NCBI GenBank assembly: GCA_964435165.1
Contig: CAYSXY010000005.1
Span: 1 to 64,000 of the forward strand
Reading direction: 5' to 3'
Source of the DNA: CAYSXY01 sp964435165
GTDB taxonomy: Bacteria > Pseudomonadota > Alphaproteobacteria > Rickettsiales > RI-342
Length of the DNA stretch: 64,000 bases
Under the pieces are notes generated by a model, which saw only the letters and a program-made list of their open reading frames with translations, did not search any database and was not told where the DNA came from. A program made the translations under genes and the position numbers. Position 1 is the first letter of the stretch. Each line of letters starts with the position of its first letter. Positions 48,033-56,125 of the stretch are shown here, one piece after another.

Positions 48033-50488
48033 ACACGAACGCAACAGCAACAACATCGGAAGAGACGACACAGATGGCAGAGCAACAGGATTACGGCGCG
48101 GCGTCGATTAAGGTGTTGAAAGGACTGGAGGCGGTTCGCAAGCGCCCGGGGATGTATATCGGCGATACGGATGACGGCACCGGTCTGCACCATATGGTTT
48201 ATGAGGTGGTGGATAATGCTGTCGATGAAGCACTTGCCGGGCACTGTACGCGTATTGATATTGTGCTCAACAGTGACGGTTCAGTCACTGTGCGTGATAA
48301 TGGCCGGGGCATTCCGGTGGGTATGCATAAGGAAGAAGGTATTTCTGCAGCTGAAGTGATCATGACGCAGCTCCATGCGGGGGGTAAGTTTGACTCCAAC
48401 TCTTATAAAGTCTCAGGTGGCCTGCACGGAGTCGGTGTGTCTGTGGTCAATGCGCTGTCGGATTGGTTGAGGCTGCGCATCTGGCGTGATGGCAGTGAAC
48501 ATGTGGTTGAATTTAACCATGGTGAGACGGTCGAGCCATTAAAAGTGGTGGGCGATGCAGAGGAGTTGCGTGGCTCCGAGATTACCTTCATGCCATCGGA
48601 CAGCATTTTTTCAGCCATTGTGTTTGATTTTGGGGTGCTGGAACATCGTTTTCGCGAAATGGCGTTTTTGAACACCGGCGTGCGCATGGTGTTTCGTGAC
48701 GAACGTGGGGAAGAAGCCAAAGAGACGGAACTATATTATGAAGGCGGTGTGGTGGCATTTGTCCAGCATCTGGATCGCACCAAACATGCGTTGATTGAGC
48801 CGATTGCCGTGAGCGGCGAGAAAGATGATATTGTTGTCGATGCCGCCCTGCAATGGAATGACAGCTACCATGAGAATGTGTTGTGTTTTACCAACAATAT
48901 TCGTCAGCGCGATGGTGGAACCCATTTGATGGCTTTTCGTTCGGCGCTCACACGTGCCGTTAACCAGTATGCCAATGAAAGTGGTCTGGCGAAAAAGCAC
49001 AAAATGCAGCTCAGTGGCGACGATGTGCGTGAGGGGATGACCTGCGTGCTGTCGGTGAAAGTGCCGGATCCGAAATTCTCATCACAGACCAAAGACAAGC
49101 TCGTCAGTTCTGAAGTGCGCCCGGTGGTGGAAACGGTGATGTATGACACACTCAGCCGTTGGTTCGGCGAACACCCGGCGGATGCCAAGAACATTATCGG
49201 TAAAGCGTTTGAGGCAGCGGCCGCTCGTGAGGCGGCGCGCAAAGCACGCGAGTTGACGCGGCGCAAAGGGGCGCTGGATATTTCCAACCTCCCGGGTAAA
49301 CTGGCAGATTGCCAGGAGCGTGATCCATCCAAATCCGAAATCTTTATTGTCGAGGGTGATTCCGCCGGTGGTTCCGCCAAGCAGGGGCGGAGCCGCGCCT
49401 TTCAGGCCATTTTGCCGCTCAAGGGTAAAATTCTCAATGTTGAGCGGGCGCGGTTTGACAAAATGCTCAATTCGCAAGAGATCGGCACATTGATTACCGC
49501 GCTAGGCACGGGCATTGGCAAGGATGATTTTGATCTTGAAAAGCTGCGCTATCATAAGATTGTGATTATGACGGATGCTGATGTTGATGGGGCGCATATC
49601 CGCACCTTGCTGCTGACCTTCTTTTATCGCCAGATGCCTGAGATTATTGATGCCGGGTATTTGTATATTGCGCAGCCGCCGCTTTATAAGATCCGACGTG
49701 GTAACAATGAGCTTTATCTGAAAGATCATCAGGCGCAGGAGCAATATCTGGTGGATCATGTGCTGGATGAAGCGGTGCTGACGGACAGTCAGGGCACGCA
49801 ATATGCCGGGGAAGATTTGCGCAGCTTGCTGCTGGATGCCAAGCGCTTTGCCGCGGCGCTGGAGTTGGTGTCTCGCCGCCTGCCATTGCCAATTGTCGAG
49901 CAGGCCGCATTGGCCGGGTTGATGACGCCGCAGAGTTTTGTTGAGATGTCCGATGCGGAGGCCAAAGGGCAACAGATGCTGAGAAACCTGAACCGATTGG
50001 TTCGCATCAAGGATGAACCGGCTGAATGGGAACTACAGGTCGGGTCGTCCTCACTTCGTGTCTTGCGTACGTTGCGTGGTGTTGAAGAATTGCACCGCCT
50101 GGATGCACAGACGGCTAATCTGCCGGAATGCCGGACCTTGCACCAACTGCATGACACGTTAGGTGCGTTGTTTGCTGAAGGTGCCGTGACATTCCGGCGT
50201 AAGGCGACGGAAGTGAACAGTTTAACGCCTTATGAAATGGTGCAACAGGTGATGGAACTGGCGCGTAAAGGCATGACGATTCAGCGCTTTAAGGGATTGG
50301 GTGAGATGAACCCCGATCAATTATGGGAGACAACGCTTGACCCGGAGAACCGCACCTTGATGCAGGTGACGATTGACGATGCAGCGTCTGCCGATGAGAT
50401 ATTCTCTACCTTGATGGGGGATATTGTCGAGCCGCGCCGCGATTTTATTCAAACCAACGCGCTGAATGTAGCGAATCTGGATGTATAA
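48029..50488 (+). CDS. gyrB: DNA gyrase subunit B
   Basis: GyrB is the ATPase and TOPRIM subunit of gyrase. The 819-aa product has the GHKL ATPase domain (about 20-230) with EVVDNAVDEAL and DNGRGIPVG, a transducer domain, and a TOPRIM domain with EGDSAGGSAKQGRSR and DADVDGAHIRTLL. The C-terminal FKGLGEMNPDQLWETTLDP is standard. A second in-frame ATG 45 bases downstream (MAEQQDYGAASIKVLKG) would trim a Thr-rich leader. It converges on the orphan operon with only 2 bp between stop codons. Confidence 0.98.
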   Translation: MNTNATATTSEETTQMAEQQDYGAASIKVLKGLEAVRKRPGMYIGDTDDGTGLHHMVYEVVDNAVDEALAGHCTRIDIVLNSDGSVTVRDNGRGIPVGMHKEEGISAAEVIMTQLHAGGKFDSNSYKVSGGLHGVGVSVVNALSDWLRLRIWRDGSEHVVEFNHGETVEPLKVVGDAEELRGSEITFMPSDSIFSAIVFDFGVLEHRFREMAFLNTGVRMVFRDERGEEAKETELYYEGGVVAFVQHLDRTKHALIEPIAVSGEKDDIVVDAALQWNDSYHENVLCFTNNIRQRDGGTHLMAFRSALTRAVNQYANESGLAKKHKMQLSGDDVREGMTCVLSVKVPDPKFSSQTKDKLVSSEVRPVVETVMYDTLSRWFGEHPADAKNIIGKAFEAAAAREAARKARELTRRKGALDISNLPGKLADCQERDPSKSEIFIVEGDSAGGSAKQGRSRAFQAILPLKGKILNVERARFDKMLNSQEIGTLITALGTGIGKDDFDLEKLRYHKIVIMTDADVDGAHIRTLLLTFFYRQMPEIIDAGYLYIAQPPLYKIRRGNNELYLKDHQAQEQYLVDHVLDEAVLTDSQGTQYAGEDLRSLLLDAKRFAAALELVSRRLPLPIVEQAALAGLMTPQSFVEMSDAEAKGQQMLRNLNRLVRIKDEPAEWELQVGSSSLRVLRTLRGVEELHRLDAQTANLPECRTLHQLHDTLGALFAEGAVTFRRKATEVNSLTPYEMVQQVMELARKGMTIQRFKGLGEMNPDQLWETTLDPENRTLMQVTIDDAASADEIFSTLMGDIVEPRRDFIQTNALNVANLDV

Positions 50489-50490
50489 AC

Positions 50491-51273
50491 TCAGGTGGTG
50501 ACAGTTTGGCCGGTACCTCGGTTGTTCTCTGAGGCGACATCCGGCAGGATATAGTTGAGCACGCGTTCGGCAACACCGGTGCCAATCACAAAGCGTGCGG
50601 ATCGGATCGGATAGTTGGGCGGTGTATCAGCCTTTTTCAACATGCCCATAAATGGCTCGGCTCGTTTGACCAAATTGGTCTGGCTGGCGGACTGAAAAAT
50701 ATCGCTGGATTCGTCAAGGTTGGTGATGGCCTGAATGGCATGGTAGCCCGCTGACATCATGTGATTGAAATAGCCATCGACATCACGATCCGTCATGGCT
50801 GTTAGCGCCTCACGTGCCAGGGCTAAATGTTTGGAGAAGGCTTTGCTGCGCTCCGGATCCTGACCCAGCACGGTTTGTAGTTCTGTCATGATATTTTCTA
50901 CTTCACGGATGATGTTAGCCGTGGTTTGCGGGTCGCGATTTTCTTTATTTTGCTCAACCAGTTCGCCAAGACGTGCGCTATATTGCTCAATCGCTTCGCG
51001 TTTTGTATCGTTCATCGCGGTTTTGTCAGGTACGTCACCATTACGATGTTGTTTAAGGCTTTCGTCCAACGCAGTGCCCATAGTGGTGACCAGTTCCTGA
51101 ATATCGCGAAAGAGGCGATGCGGCCCGGTGGCATAATACGCAAGGGAAAAAGCTGCTTGAGAGACATCTTTAGCGCCTTCCGGCCCAAAGGCAGCCACGA
51201 CGCCGATGGACACGGAAGCGACGGTTTTGAACATAAACCGTCCTGTTTTGACTATTTCCTTGCCGATGCCCAT
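50491..51273 (-). CDS. Orphan operon protein 3, helical (unknown)
   Basis: This is a 260-aa protein of unrecognised family. The ATG at 51273 (MGIGKEIVKTGRFMF) is chosen because the longer frame upstream runs through the preceding gene. An N-terminal hydrophobic stretch (FKTVASVSIGVVAAF, about 14-28) is followed by a mostly helical, charged region, with coiled-coil-like spacing at about 85-150 (REAIEQYSARLGELVEQNKEN), and a Gly/Asn-rich end. It is the third gene of a tight operon, starting 20 bp after the second, and meets gyrB end-to-end. Confidence 0.7.
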   Translation of the reverse strand: MGIGKEIVKTGRFMFKTVASVSIGVVAAFGPEGAKDVSQAAFSLAYYATGPHRLFRDIQELVTTMGTALDESLKQHRNGDVPDKTAMNDTKREAIEQYSARLGELVEQNKENRDPQTTANIIREVENIMTELQTVLGQDPERSKAFSKHLALAREALTAMTDRDVDGYFNHMMSAGYHAIQAITNLDESSDIFQSASQTNLVKRAEPFMGMLKKADTPPNYPIRSARFVIGTGVAERVLNYILPDVASENNRGTGQTVTT

Positions 51274-51293
51274 AATGCTATCTGTTCTAACCT

Positions 51294-51773
51294 TTATCCG
51301 CTGCCTGGGCCGCCGGTGGTGTAATCGACATTGGTATATTGAGTGGTTGCGGTGCTGGCGGTTTGGGTGAGTGTTTCGTCTTCTTTGGTGCCGGATAGCG
51401 CATTCCAGGTGGCGCGCGATGCGGTATTGTTGCCTACAAGTCCTACAAGTGCTGCTGCTCCTAATTTTGTCCAACTGAGTGTTGGTTCAATTTTGCTGTA
51501 CAATTCATCGGTTTCAGGGTCAGTATAATATTTTGTTTCCGATTTACCTTCAAGGCCCTTAGCCATAATGGCAGCTGTTTTCAGGCCCAAGGTTTTTAGT
51601 TTGTTATCAGAGCTAGTATCTATATTGGAAAAGCGCTCGCGAGCTTCTTCATCTGTCGCTAGCTTGATTGCTCCAAACGTTAGCAGTGTCGCACCGGTTG
51701 TTACGACAAAAGTTGTTACTCCTGCTACGGTGCTGGCAATCGTCTTCCCTGCTGTTCTAAGTCCAAAGGCCAT
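51294..51773 (-). CDS. Orphan operon protein 2 (MAFGLRTAGK leader, unknown)
   Basis: This 159-aa protein starts MAFGLRTAGK, identical over ten residues to its upstream neighbour. A membrane helix (about 13-38, STVAGVTTFVVTTGATLLTFGAI) follows, then a charged loop, a second hydrophobic stretch (KLGAAALVGLVGNN, about 110-125) and a Thr/Gly-rich tail. The AAAGAAAGCGAACG leader before the ATG also matches the leader of the first gene, so the 5' ends look duplicated. No family is recognised. Confidence 0.7.
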   Translation of the reverse strand: MAFGLRTAGKTIASTVAGVTTFVVTTGATLLTFGAIKLATDEEARERFSNIDTSSDNKLKTLGLKTAAIMAKGLEGKSETKYYTDPETDELYSKIEPTLSWTKLGAAALVGLVGNNTASRATWNALSGTKEDETLTQTASTATTQYTNVDYTTGGPGSG

Positions 51774-51785
51774 CGTTCGCTTTCT

Positions 51786-52250
51786 TTATTGTTGTGTTAT
51801 GTGCGGTTGGCTGAGGCGTTCGCCTTCACCGGTTGCCTGTGTGGGAAGATTATCATCAGGGTTGAGTTTTGGGCCTGCTTTCCATCCCATAGCCCCACCA
51901 CCAACCATTCCGGCAAGCGTGGCTATGCCAACAAAGGCTGCTTTGCCTTTTTTAAGCTCAATATCGGTGTCTACTTCATCGACGCGGCCATCTAGCGTCA
52001 TCGCCGCTTTACTTTTTTCTTGTGTGAGACTGTTGAGTCCCAGCAGCATATATCCGGCTTGCCTGCTTGCAAAGTTTTCGTCCTTCATTCCATTCAGCAA
52101 CGCTTTATCGTTGTAATCTAATGATTCTTCGTCGTTTGCATGTAAACGGCCCATGATGTTCAAGACACCAATAGCTGCGATGGTTGAGCCAACTGCCGCA
52201 CCAATCCATGTGGTGACGGCTTTTCCTGCGGTGCGTAACCCAAAGGCCAT
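51786..52250 (-). CDS. Orphan operon protein 1 (MAFGLRTAGK leader, unknown)
   Basis: This 154-aa first gene of the operon has the shared N-terminus MAFGLRTAGK, a membrane helix (about 16-35, WIGAAVGSTIAAIGVLNIMG), an acidic central region (DEESLDYNDKAL...) and a second hydrophobic, Gly-rich segment (AAFVGIATLAGMVGGGAMGW, about 114-133). It resembles protein 2 in layout: helix, charged loop, helix, polar tail. No known family is recognised and the function is unknown. Confidence 0.7.
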   Translation of the reverse strand: MAFGLRTAGKAVTTWIGAAVGSTIAAIGVLNIMGRLHANDEESLDYNDKALLNGMKDENFASRQAGYMLLGLNSLTQEKSKAAMTLDGRVDEVDTDIELKKGKAAFVGIATLAGMVGGGAMGWKAGPKLNPDDNLPTQATGEGERLSQPHITQQ

Positions 52251-52325
52251 GTTCTCGCTTTCGTTTCTTATAATTTGACATTAGATAGTATAAAGCCGTT
52301 TGCTGGCAAGTAATATGAATTTTTT

Positions 52326-54518
52326 ATGAAAAATAAGAGGTTGATTGTGGCGTCTTCTCCAAACATCGAGCAATGGCAGACATTAGCGGAAAAAGAACGC
52401 AAAGGCGCTGTTCCGGAGATTGAAACGCCGGAGGGGATTGGCATCAAGGCGCTCTATACGGCAGAGGATTTGGAGGCGCTTGAGCATACTAGCGGGTTGC
52501 CAGGGTTTGATCCGTTTATGCGCGGGGTGCGGGCGAGTATGTATACGGGCCGGCCGTGGACGATTCGTCAATATGCCGGGTTTTCGACGGCGGAAGAGTC
52601 CAACGCATTTTATAAGCGGAATCTGGCGGCAGGGCAGATGGGGCTGTCGGTGGCATTCGATCTGGCGACGCATCGGGGTTATGATTCCGATCATCCGCGG
52701 GTTACGGGTGATGTCGGTAAGGCCGGGGTGGCGATTGATTCGGTGGAAGATGCTAAAATCCTGTTCGATGGCATACCGCTGGACAAGATGAGCGTGTCGA
52801 TGACGATGAATGGTGCGGTGCTGCCGGTGATGGCGTGTTACATCGTGGCAGCGGAAGAGCAGGGCGTGAGCCAGGAGCAGCTCAGCGGGACGATTCAAAA
52901 CGATATTCTCAAAGAGTTCATGGTGCGGAACACGTTTATTTATCCGCCGGAGCCGAGTATGCGGATTGTCGCAGATATTATCGAACATTGCGCGCTGCAT
53001 ATGCCGCGATTCAATGCGATTTCGATTTCCGGTTATCACATGCATGAGGCTGGGGCGACGGCAGTGCAGGAACTAGCCTTCACCATTGCCGATGGGCAGG
53101 AATATGTGAAATCGGCTTTGGGCAAGGGGTTGGAGATCGATCAGTTTGCGCCGCGCTTGTCGTTCTTTTTTGGCATTGGCATGCATTTTTTCATGGAGAT
53201 TGCCAAGCTACGGGCAGCGCGGATTTTGTGGGCGGATACGATTCGCCCGTTCAAGCCGAAGAGCGAGAAATCCTTGATGTTGCGGACGCATTGTCAGACA
53301 TCCGGCGTGTCGTTGCAGGAGCGTGATCCGTATAATAATGTGATTCGTACGACGTTGGAGGCATTGGCGGCAGCACTGGGCGGGACGCAATCTCTGCACA
53401 CGAATGCGCTGGATGAGGCGATTGCCTTGCCGACGGATTTCTCCGCGCGGATTGCGCGTAATACGCAGATTATTTTGCAGGAAGAGAGCGGGATTTGTAA
53501 CACGGTCGATCCGCTCGGCGGCAGTTATTACATTGAGAGCCTGACGCATAGTCTGGTTGCAGAGGCGTCTAAACTGATGGCGAAGGTTGATGAGCTTGGC
53601 GGGATGACCAAGGCGATTGATGCTGGGTTCCCACAGCAGATGATTGAAGAAGCTGCTGCGCGCAAACAGGCACGGATTGATCGCGGCGAGGAGGTGATCG
53701 TTGGCGTTAATAAGCACCAGCCGGCCAATGAGGAAGAGATTGAGGTGCTGGATATTGATAATAGCGCGGTGCGACAAAGCCAGATTGCACGGCTGGAGGC
53801 AATGCGAAGCAGCCGCGATGTCAAGGCGTGTGAGGCGGCGCTGGAGGCACTGACAAAGGGGGCGGAATCAGGGACAGGCAATTTGCTGACCCTGGCCGTG
53901 GATGCGGCGCGGGCACGGGCGAGCGTTGGAGAGATGTCCGATGCGCTGGAGGCGGTCTATGGCCGTTATGACCCGCCGGTGCGGGTGGTCAGTGGCGTGT
54001 ATGGCGAGCAGTTTGATAGTGATGATGGCCTGAAGCCTGTGCGGACAAAGCTGGATGAATTCTCAGGCGCTGAAGGCCGGGCGCCGGCAATGTATGTGGC
54101 GAAAATGGGTCAGGATGGGCATGATCGCGGGGCCAAGGTGATCGCCTCCTCCTTTGGTGATATGGGTTTTGACGTGACACTTGGGCCGTTATTCCAGACG
54201 CCTCAGGAGGTGGTGCGTGATGCGATTGCGGCCAAAGTGCATGTGATTGGCGTGTCAACCCATGCGGCGGGGCATAAGACGTTGGTGCCGGAGCTGATTG
54301 AGGAACTGAAAGCACAAGGCCGGGAGGATATTCTGGTGGTATGCGGTGGGGTGATTCCGCAGCAGGATTATGCGATGCTACGCGAGAGCGGCGTTGGGGC
54401 GATTTATGGGCCGGGGACGAATATTCCCGAGGCTGCGCAGGATTTAATCCAGCGGCTGCATAATCATTTGCATCGTAATGTGCCGCCAGATGAAGAGCAT
54501 AATTCTGCCGTAGCTTAG
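52326..54518 (+). CDS. scpA: Methylmalonyl-CoA mutase, large (catalytic) form
   Basis: This adenosylcobalamin enzyme interconverts methylmalonyl-CoA and succinyl-CoA in propionate metabolism. The 730-aa product has the TIM-barrel CoA-binding part (about 30-560) with RQYAGFSTAEESNAFYKRNL, SVSMTMNGAVLPV and the SHTHALDEA-like LHTNALDEAIALP. A B12-binding domain (about 595-730) has the base-off motif DGHDRGAK. It is the self-sufficient ScpA type rather than a MutAB heterodimer, and no small subunit is adjacent. A GTG a little downstream (VASSPNIEQ) is an alternative start. It depends on B12, which the importer at 18.2 kb may supply. Confidence 0.96.
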   Translation: MKNKRLIVASSPNIEQWQTLAEKERKGAVPEIETPEGIGIKALYTAEDLEALEHTSGLPGFDPFMRGVRASMYTGRPWTIRQYAGFSTAEESNAFYKRNLAAGQMGLSVAFDLATHRGYDSDHPRVTGDVGKAGVAIDSVEDAKILFDGIPLDKMSVSMTMNGAVLPVMACYIVAAEEQGVSQEQLSGTIQNDILKEFMVRNTFIYPPEPSMRIVADIIEHCALHMPRFNAISISGYHMHEAGATAVQELAFTIADGQEYVKSALGKGLEIDQFAPRLSFFFGIGMHFFMEIAKLRAARILWADTIRPFKPKSEKSLMLRTHCQTSGVSLQERDPYNNVIRTTLEALAAALGGTQSLHTNALDEAIALPTDFSARIARNTQIILQEESGICNTVDPLGGSYYIESLTHSLVAEASKLMAKVDELGGMTKAIDAGFPQQMIEEAAARKQARIDRGEEVIVGVNKHQPANEEEIEVLDIDNSAVRQSQIARLEAMRSSRDVKACEAALEALTKGAESGTGNLLTLAVDAARARASVGEMSDALEAVYGRYDPPVRVVSGVYGEQFDSDDGLKPVRTKLDEFSGAEGRAPAMYVAKMGQDGHDRGAKVIASSFGDMGFDVTLGPLFQTPQEVVRDAIAAKVHVIGVSTHAAGHKTLVPELIEELKAQGREDILVVCGGVIPQQDYAMLRESGVGAIYGPGTNIPEAAQDLIQRLHNHLHRNVPPDEEHNSAVA

Positions 54519-54528
54519 TGTGTTCAAT

Positions 54529-55044
54529 TTAGGCTGTTTTTGACGTTGGTGTGATGTGTTGTTGACGATCTGCCAAAATGGCATCCAGTTCATCCCAGCT
54601 TTGATTCATTGGTTTGAGGAACACATCGCCGGGGGTGCGATAGCCTAGTTTCGCATAGAGCGCGGCGGCGGTGAGATTGGTTTTATAGGCTTTGAGCATG
54701 CACATGTCGGCCCCTTCTTCGCGGGCAGCCGCTTCTGCCCAGATGACCAGTTTGTTGGCAATGCCCATGCGGCGGTACTCAGGCGATACCATGACATTAT
54801 CTAATTCCGCCAGCTTGCCGCACCAGAACTGGTGAATGCACCACACGCCGATACATCCGACTAATGTATCTCCACAAAATGCTCCGCCGATGCGGTACTG
54901 CTGCTGCGGCAGTGCCTTTAATGTCTGATCGAATGATGTGCGTGTCAGGTCCGGTGCAAGCAGACGCGACAGTTCAAATAATCTCTCCTGGTGCTTAACC
55001 GGATCGATTTCTCGCACAATAATGTCAGGCGCATGGCTCATCAT
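54529..55044 (-). CDS. GNAT family N-acetyltransferase
   Basis: This 171-aa GNAT-fold acetyltransferase has motif A in VMVSPEYRRMGIANKLVIW (about 84-102) and the LYAKLGYRTPGDVF motif B. The N-terminal PDIIVREIDPVKHQERLFELSRLL is the usual beta1-alpha1 start. The substrate is unknown. It converges on scpA with a 10-bp gap and is upstream of rpsU in the opposite reading direction of coq9. It is not obviously related to the GNAT gene at 45.9 kb. Confidence 0.88.
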   Translation of the reverse strand: MMSHAPDIIVREIDPVKHQERLFELSRLLAPDLTRTSFDQTLKALPQQQYRIGGAFCGDTLVGCIGVWCIHQFWCGKLAELDNVMVSPEYRRMGIANKLVIWAEAAAREEGADMCMLKAYKTNLTAAALYAKLGYRTPGDVFLKPMNQSWDELDAILADRQQHITPTSKTA

Positions 55045-55108
55045 GCTACCTCATCGAATAAAATACGGTGATTACATTGCCGACTATATGGCGGCAGAGA
55101 AGAGAGAT

Positions 55109-55309
55109 TTATTGCTCTTTTTCTTTACGCTTGCGCTCAATTTTGCGCCAGCGGCGCACCGCTTCGGCTTTTTCGCGGACGCGCTTTTCAGACGGCTTTT
55201 CGTAGTGGCGGCGCATTTTCATTTCACGGAAAATGCCTTCACGTTGCATTTTTTTCTTCAGGACTTTGAGTGCCTGATCGATATTATTATCATGAACGTT
55301 GACTTCCAC
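55109..55309 (-). CDS. rpsU: 30S ribosomal protein S21 (bS21)
   Basis: bS21 sits near the anti-Shine-Dalgarno end of 16S rRNA in the 30S platform. The start is a GTG at 55309, set by a strong AAGGAGG with 8-nt spacing. It gives a 66-aa product beginning (M)EVNVHDNNIDQALK, with the usual basic REMKMRRHYEKPSEKRVREK tail. Upstream codons to 55345 are open but unlikely. Adjacent to divergent coq9, as in many Alphaproteobacteria. Confidence 0.95.
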   Translation of the reverse strand: MEVNVHDNNIDQALKVLKKKMQREGIFREMKMRRHYEKPSEKRVREKAEAVRRWRKIERKRKEKEQ

Positions 55310-55489
55310 GCGGGAAACCTCCTTACAACTAATTTTTGCCGTCACATTTTCCTACTTGTGCACCCTCAAGCAATACTTGCAACCGAGCGCAGAGCGGCGT
55401 AACTATCAGACAAATGACGGGACTTCAACCGCAAAATGCAGGAAAGATGCTGAATTTAGCATATTTTGTTCAATTAGGAAAGGGTGACG

Positions 55490-56125
55490 ATGTCGGATGC
55501 TGGTAAGCAGGAAGTTTTACAGGCGGTGCTGCCATTGGTGCCGTTTAGTGGCTGGTCAGAACAAACCCTGCTTGAGGCGACGAGAGCTGCGGGTCTGACC
55601 CCCTTAGACTGTCATCGGTTATTTCCAGGTGGCATGCCGGATGTGATCACTTATTTTGGGGAGGTGGCGGATCGGGAGATGCTGGACGCCTTTGCCACCA
55701 AGGTTCCGGAGATTCAGAAAATCAGAGACAAAGTGGCGGTGTGTATTGAGTGCCGTCTGGACTATCATACCTCACATAAGGAAGCGGTGCGACGATTGCT
55801 GGCCTGGTATGCGCTGCCGCCGAATGTGCTGGCAGGAAGCCGCCGCCTGTGGCAGACGGCGGATGTGATCTGGCGTGCCTGCGGCGATACGGCGACGGAT
55901 TTTAATCATTACACCAAGCGGGTATTGCTCTCAGCCGTCTATAGTTCCACGCTGCCTTTCTGGCTGGAAGATGACAGTGAGAACTGGGATGAGACACGTG
56001 CGTTTATTCGCCGTCGTATTGATGATGTGATGCAGATTCCCAAGGCTAAGGCTACATGCGAGAAGCTGTTGCGTGATCTGCCGGGGATGGCATTTTTCAC
56101 TGGTCAGTCAGGCAGCCGGCTGTAA
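55490..56125 (+). CDS. coq9: COQ9 family ubiquinone biosynthesis protein
   Basis: COQ9 is a lipid-binding, TetR-like-fold protein that presents ubiquinone intermediates to COQ7 in eukaryotes; bacterial homologues are assumed to do the same. The ATG at 55490 gives 211 aa. The N-terminal FSGWSEQTLLEATRAAGLTP and LFPGGMPDVITYF segments (about 20-55) are diagnostic, and the C-terminal DVMQIPKAKATCEKLL fits. It complements ubiB, ubiE and ubiX in the window. Its end overlaps the convergent ATPase-like gene by 18 bp. Confidence 0.9.
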   Translation: MSDAGKQEVLQAVLPLVPFSGWSEQTLLEATRAAGLTPLDCHRLFPGGMPDVITYFGEVADREMLDAFATKVPEIQKIRDKVAVCIECRLDYHTSHKEAVRRLLAWYALPPNVLAGSRRLWQTADVIWRACGDTATDFNHYTKRVLLSAVYSSTLPFWLEDDSENWDETRAFIRRRIDDVMQIPKAKATCEKLLRDLPGMAFFTGQSGSRL

